In this document: positions 1-5,800 of the stretch, piece after piece
How the letters are laid out: the number at the start of each line of letters is the position of its first letter
How positions within the stretch are numbered: position 1 is the first letter of the stretch
Origin: Candidatus Zophobacter franzmannii
GTDB taxonomy: Bacteria; Cloacimonadota; Cloacimonadia; Cloacimonadales; JAFGVF01
Reading direction: 5' to 3'
Assembly: GCA_030765245.1 (NCBI GenBank)
Contig: JAVCCX010000274.1
Span: 1 to 6,429 of the forward strand
DNA length: 6,429 bases
Made by a program: the position numbers and the translations under genes
Notes under the pieces: model-generated
What the model saw: the letters and a program-made list of their open reading frames with translations, nothing else
What the model was told of the DNA's origin: nothing
Databases searched by the model: none

Positions 1-467
1 TCAAGAGGAGAAGTTGACTCATAACTAAGAGTTAAAACATCTGAATCTCTAATAGAACTTGCAGAGATATTTTTCATCCTACCAATCGGATTTGCACTAT
101 TTGTGATTGGCAATTTGTCAGCTTGGGGATGCTTTAGAAGTATCTGGTACGCCAACGCTGCAACTGGTTTTGACTTCAATATAACTATAGTATTATTTAT
201 CGATTTCTTAGAGCTTGATGTTGAACTAAGCATGAAAAGTTCATTGCCCGTCTTTCCTTCTAACAGCACAGTTCCGGTGGCTTGATATATCTTTGCTTGA
301 CGATTAGTATATATGATATTTGCAATTACAATGATAATGAATACACCAATGATTAGAAATCGATATTGTAGAGCTATCCTCAAATAGTCTAATATATTAA
401 ATTCGCTATCAACGGTCTCTTCACCTTGCATGTTATTTCCTACATTGTTAATATTATTTTGATCCAT
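1..467 (-). CDS. Wzz-type polysaccharide co-polymerase / tyrosine autokinase, N-terminal part
   Basis: The frame is open from ATG at 465-467 to the left edge, giving 155 codons of a longer gene. The polar N-terminus (~1-22) is followed by FNILDYLRIALQYRFLIIG and a transmembrane helix at ~37-54, then YQATGTVLLEG at ~61-71. This is the layout of Wzz chain-length determinants and of the N-terminal half of bacterial tyrosine kinases (BY-kinases): a cytoplasmic tail, the first transmembrane segment, then a periplasmic domain. The segment KSKPVAALAYQILL also fits the family. The second transmembrane helix and any Walker-type kinase domain lie outside the window, so a plain Wzz protein and a tyrosine autokinase cannot be told apart. 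It starts 10 nt after the SLBB stop, within the same operon. Met13 is an alternative start with its own AGGA motif. Confidence 0.8.
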   Translation of the reverse strand, partial: MDQNNINNVGNNMQGEETVDSEFNILDYLRIALQYRFLIIGVFIIIVIANIIYTNRQAKIYQATGTVLLEGKTGNELFMLSSTSSSKKSINNTIVILKSKPVAALAYQILLKHPQADKLPITNSANPIGRMKNISASSIRDSDVLTLSYESTSPL

Positions 468-471
468 AAAT

Positions 472-475
472 TCCT
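472..475 (-). promoter_or_regulatory. Ribosome binding site of the Wzz-like gene, first of two candidates
   Basis: AGGA lies 4 nt before the ATG at 465-467, just after the SLBB stop. A second AGGA at 438-441 lies 6 nt before an in-frame ATG at 429-431 (Met13). The second spacing is more usual, so either Met could be used. Both give the same membrane topology. Confidence 0.45.
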
Positions 476-477
476 AC

Positions 478-849
478 TTATTTATTAAGTGTAGATAGGG
501 TAGCATAAACAGTTATTAGGACTGCAACATCAGCTACAAAGCTTGTAAATCTAGTTACAGCGTACCATATAGTACCAGCAACGACAATTGTATCTCCAGG
601 CATTAATACAGGTATTAGATTCTCATCTCCTGTATCAATATATTTCTTAAGGTTAACAAAAATAACTTTTTTACCATTATTGGTAGGTCGTATAATTCTA
701 ATCTTATTTAATTTTGCATCTTCGGTCGGACCACCTGCTAAAGATAATAATTTCAATAAATCAGTGTCATCAGGAACTATGTATAGTCCTGGTTTACGTA
801 TTTGTCCCCAAATGTATGTATTGATTTTCAGTTTTTCAACATTGTTCAT
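478..849 (-). CDS. SLBB-domain polysaccharide export protein (Wza-like, minimal)
   Basis: A 123-residue protein with an SLBB (soluble ligand-binding beta-grasp) domain, as in outer-membrane polysaccharide exporters such as Wza. Residues ~8-55 show the hallmark pattern: INTYIWGQIRKPGLY, then a hydrophobic helix ending LAGGP, then KIRIIR. Residues ~79-91 (IPVLMPGDTIVV) match the usual closing motif. A hydrophobic stretch at ~97-121 may be a membrane helix or the C-terminal helix. The N-terminal Poly_export domain (PF02563) of full-length exporters (about 350-400 residues) is absent. The ORF has no signal peptide and no clear Shine-Dalgarno site, and an in-frame TAG lies two codons before its ATG. 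It overlaps the upstream signal-peptide ORF by 4 nt (ATGA). The fused product would be about 162 residues and exported. The Wzz-like gene begins 10 nt downstream, which supports a role in surface polysaccharide export. Confidence 0.8.
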   Translation of the reverse strand: MNNVEKLKINTYIWGQIRKPGLYIVPDDTDLLKLLSLAGGPTEDAKLNKIRIIRPTNNGKKVIFVNLKKYIDTGDENLIPVLMPGDTIVVAGTIWYAVTRFTSFVADVAVLITVYATLSTLNK

Positions 850-965
850 AGACCACTATAAGTATATGCTGATGCATTGTCTGCTGACTGAAAGTTAATT
901 GTTTGCTGTGCAACAAGAAACCCTATACACAACAGGAGTGCCAATATAACCGTTAACTTCCTCAC
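846..965 (-). CDS. Signal-peptide ORF, probably the frame-shifted N-terminus of the SLBB export protein
   Basis: A 39-codon ORF that begins with GTG and has AAGAGGT 5 nt upstream, one of the better ribosome binding sites in the window. The product has a basic start (VRK), a hydrophobic core at ~4-19 and a probable signal peptidase I site at LVA before QQ, then about 20 polar residues ending YTYSGL. It stops at TGA (846-848), which overlaps the ATG of the SLBB ORF as ATGA. Reading one base back at this point would continue directly into Met-Asn-Asn-Val of the SLBB body. I therefore think this is the export signal of the next ORF, separated by a one-base loss, a sequencing error, or a real two-ORF arrangement. 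The Cys at 13 is preceded by LLL, which is not a convincing lipobox. Confidence 0.65.
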   Translation of the reverse strand: MRKLTVILALLLCIGFLVAQQTINFQSADNASAYTYSGL

Positions 966-1026
966 ATGTACCTCTTATTATATTTTTTAGTATGAAATTT
1001 TTTATTTACTCTTAAGTCAAGCAATA
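966..1026 (-). other. 61-nt AT-rich gap between the lipoprotein and polysaccharide-export genes
   Basis: This is the only gap of any size between genes in the window. It is very AT-rich and contains the Shine-Dalgarno site of the signal-peptide ORF, plus a TATAAT at 977-982 that lies directly against that site. No convincing -35 box stands at the right distance and no hairpin-plus-T-run terminator is visible. It may be a simple operon spacer, or a weak promoter that lets the polysaccharide genes be expressed separately. I cannot decide from sequence. Confidence 0.4.
970..976 (-). promoter_or_regulatory. Shine-Dalgarno for the GTG-started signal-peptide ORF
   Basis: AAGAGGT, with 5 nt between its last G and the GTG at 963-965. 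The ATG at 965-967 is followed at once by TGA and cannot be the start. This strong site, in front of a signal peptide rather than in front of the SLBB ORF's own ATG, argues that translation of the SLBB gene is meant to begin here. Confidence 0.7.
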
Positions 1027-1833
1027 TCAATAGTAGTATAACTTGTACTCAACAGATTCCGAGCCAAAATAAGTATGATTAGCATCATTATAGCGAAGAG
1101 CATCTACTCTCCACAAATACTGACCATTAGGAATGTTAACATCTCCTCCAAAATCACGATATGAAATTTCAAAGTCTTGATTTTCATTAACATATATATA
1201 TTGATCATAACTCCAGACATGCTCATATTCCTCATAATTATCTGTTGAATTATCTCTATATAGAATAACCCGGAATAAGTCTATCAATTCTCCACTACCC
1301 GCTCTGCCCCATTGAAAAACCAGGTCGTTTAAATCATTGACAGTGCCTCCATCAATAGGACTTACTAATTGTGCTTTATCAAGAAGCATATAGCTGACAG
1401 TGTCTGATAAGGTAGAATTACCTGCAAAATCAAATACCTCAATGAAGTAATGATATTCAACAAATGGGATTAAACTTGCATCAATAAAGCTGTCGGAACC
1501 AGAAATTCGCTGATAAATCAGAGATAGAGAATCATAGAACGAATACCGATAAATATTCACATAATCCAGATCATTATCAACTAAGTGTTCCCACTGCAAT
1601 CTTATATTTTCTTGGGTTCCATGAACTGCATCAATTCCATTATTAAAGTCATTGATATCATTCCCGTTAACACCTTCCAGAGGAATACCCTGCTGTTCCA
1701 TATCCCCCATATCTCCTATATGTGGGTATAGATTCGGCTTAGTCGGGGGTATCTTATCATCATTCTTGCTGTCGGTCCCTGCACAACCAATCAGAATTAT
1801 CACAATGAATAAGAGTAATAATATTTTTTTCAC
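1027..1833 (-). CDS. Outer-membrane lipoprotein with two fibronectin-III-like domains
   Basis: Predicted lipoprotein of 268 residues; I do not recognise a named family. Residues 1-17 are a lipoprotein signal peptide ending in the lipobox LIGC, with Cys17 as the lipidated residue and Ala at +2, which suggests outer-membrane rather than inner-membrane retention. After a polar, Asp/Asn/Gly-rich linker (~20-70), residues ~75-150 look like a fibronectin type III or Ig-like domain (RLQWEHLVDNDLDYVNIYR, then YHYFIEVFDFAGN). Residues ~153-268 look like a second one (LVSPIDGGTV, LVFQWG, GQYLWRVDAL). No catalytic motif is visible, so binding or scaffolding is the likely role. The start is GTG: a full AGGAGG lies 5 nt upstream, and the nearby ATG at 1836-1838 reads only Met-Lys-stop. 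The stop of the PorV-like gene overlaps this Shine-Dalgarno site, which places the gene in the same operon. A role in the PorU-PorV complex is inferred from position only. Confidence 0.8.
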   Translation of the reverse strand: MKKILLLLFIVIILIGCAGTDSKNDDKIPPTKPNLYPHIGDMGDMEQQGIPLEGVNGNDINDFNNGIDAVHGTQENIRLQWEHLVDNDLDYVNIYRYSFYDSLSLIYQRISGSDSFIDASLIPFVEYHYFIEVFDFAGNSTLSDTVSYMLLDKAQLVSPIDGGTVNDLNDLVFQWGRAGSGELIDLFRVILYRDNSTDNYEEYEHVWSYDQYIYVNENQDFEISYRDFGGDVNIPNGQYLWRVDALRYNDANHTYFGSESVEYKLYYY

Positions 1834-1838
1834 TTCAT

Positions 1839-1844
1839 CCTCCT
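1839..1844 (-). promoter_or_regulatory. Consensus Shine-Dalgarno that fixes the GTG start of the lipoprotein
   Basis: AGGAGG, 5 nt before the GTG at 1831-1833, overlapping the TAG stop of the PorV-like gene (1843-1845). The ATG at 1836-1838 lies too close to the motif and runs into TGA after one codon, so GTG is the supported start. Confidence 0.8.
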
Positions 1845-2850
1845 AAAATATAAACCTAAGACCAACGCGATTGGTATTTCCCAAGTTATTTGTTACAAAA
1901 GCATAATCTATATGAAATGAATAGACTTTCATACTAACTCCGGCACTAATATTATCATCAGAGTATCCTGTCCTTACCTGTACTTTCTTGTTGTAGTCAT
2001 ATTCCAAACCTAAGTGATAAGGTCTCTCATAGAGATAATCCTTATCATAAGCTACTATGAAAGAGCTCTTCCAAAACGGTAGTGGCTGTTCAATACTCAT
2101 ACCCATTTTGGTATTAAAAAGTACTTCATCTTTATGGTTTGAAGTTGTATCCCAGGTTATATCAGTACCAGATATGTTTTGAAAATTTACTCCATAATTT
2201 ATTGTGCCTAGCCATTCCTTGTCTAAAATCACTCCTAAATCTGACTTCATAAGTAGTCCAAGGTCGAAACCTGATCCTGTTCCGTTACTATCATCTAAAT
2301 TTCTGCGGATAAACTTAACATTTCCACCCATGTTAATTTCAAATGGAACCTTGAAGAAACCCCAGCCTAAATCAGCATCATACTTCAGTTGCTTAGCAAA
2401 TGAGAACTGGAAAAGGTCATCAAAACTTTTGAATTCTCCGTCAGGTACTCCTGGCAAATGTTGGTCCGGACTTGATGATCGAATATCAACATTTGTACCA
2501 ACCAGATGAGATTCATCGAACTGTGGTATTTCATCTATAGTTAATCTAGTCCACCCGATAGCAATTGATACGTTATTAGGAAGTGGTTGTGCGTAAGTGA
2601 AATTGTCATAACTAGCCAAACCTTCATAAAGGTCGGCATGCATAAATGAAACTTCCAAGTCTCGTATCTGGGCTATACCGGCAGGATTCCAGTATGTTGC
2701 AGTACCATCATTGGCAATAGAGACAAACGCTCCACCCATCCCCAATGCTCTGACACCACTTCCTATTTCCATGAAGTCTCCGGCATATCTACCAGCATTT
2801 AGAATGACCACTAAGAACGCTATTATTATAGTTGTGTATATCTTTTTCAT
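1843..2850 (-). CDS. porV: PorV-family outer-membrane beta-barrel protein (T9SS attachment complex)
   Basis: Predicted outer-membrane beta-barrel of 335 residues in the PorV/PorQ family. PorV shuttles folded cargo from the T9SS translocon to the sortase PorU and forms the attachment complex with it. Residues 1-19 are a signal peptide (MKK, a hydrophobic run, then LNA before the likely cleavage site). The family signature follows at ~29-60: GSGVRALGMGGAF and ATYWNPAGIA. The remainder alternates short amphipathic strands and polar loops, and the protein ends LRFIF with a C-terminal Phe, as is usual for barrels inserted by the BAM machinery. It is somewhat shorter than P. gingivalis PorV (about 390 residues). 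The ATG lies 2 nt after the stop of the PorU-like gene, with GAGG 5 nt upstream, so translation is probably coupled. PorU-PorV adjacency is also found in P. gingivalis, which favours PorV over PorQ. Confidence 0.87.
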   Translation of the reverse strand: MKKIYTTIIIAFLVVILNAGRYAGDFMEIGSGVRALGMGGAFVSIANDGTATYWNPAGIAQIRDLEVSFMHADLYEGLASYDNFTYAQPLPNNVSIAIGWTRLTIDEIPQFDESHLVGTNVDIRSSSPDQHLPGVPDGEFKSFDDLFQFSFAKQLKYDADLGWGFFKVPFEINMGGNVKFIRRNLDDSNGTGSGFDLGLLMKSDLGVILDKEWLGTINYGVNFQNISGTDITWDTTSNHKDEVLFNTKMGMSIEQPLPFWKSSFIVAYDKDYLYERPYHLGLEYDYNKKVQVRTGYSDDNISAGVSMKVYSFHIDYAFVTNNLGNTNRVGLRFIF

Positions 2851-2852
2851 AA

Positions 2853-5800
2853 TTACCTCAGAATTGCCATTTTTTGAATCTTTTCTACTTTATCTCCACC
2901 TTGTTTAGCAATGATTTTGTAAAAATATACTCCATTTGCAAGGTAGAATCCTTCATCATCTCGACAATCCCACCCATAAACAGTGCGAGGATACTCATGG
3001 TATCCAACACCCTTTGGTAAGTTTTTAAATGTTTTAACTAATCTTCCTGAGACAGTATAGACTTTTATTTTAACGTCATCGGCAGGTGCAGTTAAAATGT
3101 ATGTAAATCTTGTTCTTCCATCATTGACAGGTTCAATTGCTTGAGCGACAATTGGATTCGGATAATTGGCTAGGTGAATCAGATCAAATTCATCATTAAC
3201 TTTAAAATTAATAATCAACGACTGATAATTGCCATTAACATCTGAACATTCAGCTTTTACGACATAATTGCCTGCATCTAAATCCAATTGGTAATTTAGT
3301 GGAACACTGTTTATGTTCTCACTGTTTATAGCCATCGAGATACTTCCCAAATCGACTTCATCACCATTTAAATATACTTTCGGAAGATAGTTTTCAACAT
3401 CAATACCATTCTGATCATAAAAACTAAAGCTTACAATTCCATCACTGGAAATATAACCTCCTCTTGTAAACTCCTGTTCAGCAACATTAGCTTCGATAGA
3501 AGGTGCTGATGTATCTTCATTTCTTAGCATGGCATAAATCCCACAACGATCAATATCGTAAGTTACTCTATTTTCTTCTGGCACTACCAACCCACCGCTA
3601 AGGAACCACTTTTTAAATTGCTCATTCCACCTAAATAACCTATATTTATCATCATATTTTTGAGCTTGAGTCAGGCTGTCTGTTTCTGAGAAGTAAGAGG
3701 TTATCTTTAAGGTCTTACCATTCAAAAAATACCCAAGACTGTCTGCTAATTCAGCATTATAGACATCAATGGAGTATGTAATTACATCATCACCATATTT
3801 CTGTATAATCGGTCTTATGTCTGGTTGTCTTACAGGTTCCTTAAAACTAAAATATTCAAGTCCAAGAACACCGTTCTCTCCGAAAAACCCGTTCGGGATA
3901 TCAATATCAAGGTTGCCATCTGGAGATGTTAATATCTGATTGCTGTCATCTGTATTATAAAAGTTACAATTGGATGAAGTAGTAATGTAATTATTAGTAT
4001 AAGTAAATTCAGGGAAAACATGATTAGGATTAATATCAGCCCTAAGATTAATAAAGCCGTTAGCATACTCATTAGTAGGGATAATGATGTTTCGGGTCTC
4101 CCCACTGAGAAGAGGATTTACATCAACTGATTCTATAACTTCGTATACGCTCCCATTAAAATACGACACAGTTAGTTCACAAGTAGGAGTTATTCCATTA
4201 CCATAGTTCGCCACATCCACTGCAAAGCTTGGAGTATCATTTTCGACAACAACTTCCAATGAATTGAGAGCTAAATCCGGTCCTGATATGACAAAGTCAT
4301 AAGGTGCAGATTCGATTATGTCATCACTCGAATGTCCTCTAACTGTAAGTATTACATGATAACCCGGAATATAATTCAGAGTATCTACAGTAACATCTGA
4401 AACTGTCAGCAATCCGTTGTCACCATCCAATTCCATAGGTACATAGAAATCTTCTTTTATTCGTTCATTAATGCTTGTGAGATAAGAATAGTACTCAACT
4501 ACTTTCACATTACAATCATAATAATCAATTTGCTCATCAGTGTACACTAATGCAGATATTGAAAATGGATCATCAGAATCTGGTTGTTCCGGCTCAGTAA
4601 CAACACTATTTATTGCTCCTTCAGCAACTGCTATTGTCTTGTTGGCAACAAACTCATTATCTGGAGATAAGCCTGAAATTCTAACTTTTATATACTGATT
4701 CGACAGGTTAGCTGGTATCACATACTCAAAGTCAAACTGTCCATTAAATACTGGAAGAGCAAACAAGTAGTTAAGTGCAACTTCATTTTCATCCAGTATT
4801 AAAGGTACCGCTTTCTCAACATTTGCAGGGAAGTTAACTTCGATTCGTATTGTATCTCCCTGAGTATAAAACTCTTTGTCAGTTGTAATATCAACTGTTT
4901 TCTGAAGCTTGTGCATTGATAAAGTTGGATCACCGAGGTAGGCGAAAGCTCTGATCAATCCATCTCTTCCTACAGAACTAGTTTCAAAAGCATTGTACCG
5001 CGCTAAAGTGTAGTTATACGCCTCTCCAACGCTATTGAATTGTGGATTAAAGAGCGACTCTGCTAAGATCATACCAAAGTTAAGGTCAAAGGTAACATAA
5101 CCAACACCTGTGAACCCAAAGGCTCCAACAGCCCCTTTATCTTTTTCTAATACAAGTCCTTCACTAATACAAGATCCACCAGAATCAAATGCAGAGCTAT
5201 AGCATGCAAGGCTTGAAACAAAGAAATAATTATCATTCGTCAAGTTTTGGATATCAGCGAAATTTAAAAGATTAAAATCTGCCCAGATTCGACCTCCGCC
5301 GTGACCAATAAACTGGAGAAATGATAAACCTTCAGAAATAGAATCTTTGAGTTTGAAGGTCCCTCCATAATAACTGCTAGGAGTTGGTGCAACAGTAGCG
5401 GCATAAACCCTTGTTACGAAATAATCATCCGGAATTCCATATTTCCGGATTGTTTCTTCTTGCTGTGCAAACAAGTCATGTCCATCTCCCGGAGATCCTC
5501 CAGATGTAAGCGTAATTCTTCCTCTCCAAGGTGAGTCTGTTTCTTGTAAACCTTTGTATGAAATAACTTTATCATATAAGTTTTCTATATCCTCTGGAGT
5601 TCTCGCCGGAATCCTACTAATAATAATCTCCGGTACATCATCATCACCGATAATGCTCCCATACCACCCATCACATGCCGTAGCACCGACATGATTTGAC
5701 CAAACTTTTTTTGCACGGATTAAGTTATACTGTTCGTAAGAACTATTATCGTTCTCATTATAAGTTCCATCTCCTATGAAAACTGCATATTTAATATGTG

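Noticed and set aside
925..929. Cys13 of the signal-peptide ORF as a lipidation site
   Set aside because: The preceding residues are LLL, lacking the small residue required at -1 of a lipobox, and the hydrophobic core continues past the Cys to a better signal peptidase I site (LVA before QQ).
977..1020. TTGACT (1015-1020) and TATAAT (977-982) as a sigma-70 promoter for the polysaccharide genes
   Set aside because: The spacing is 32 nt instead of about 17, no other -35-like box stands at the right distance, and the TATAAT abuts the Shine-Dalgarno site, leaving almost no leader. In DNA this AT-rich such matches are expected by chance.
986..1026. Intrinsic terminator after the lipoprotein gene
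   Set aside because: Only very short imperfect inverted repeats (around CTTAAG) occur, with no GC-rich stem followed by a T-run on the minus strand.
2204..2509. Plus-strand ORF of 101 codons, and the other plus-strand ORFs of 60-72 codons across the window
   Set aside because: All lie antisense to well-supported minus-strand genes, and their translations show no recognisable domain.
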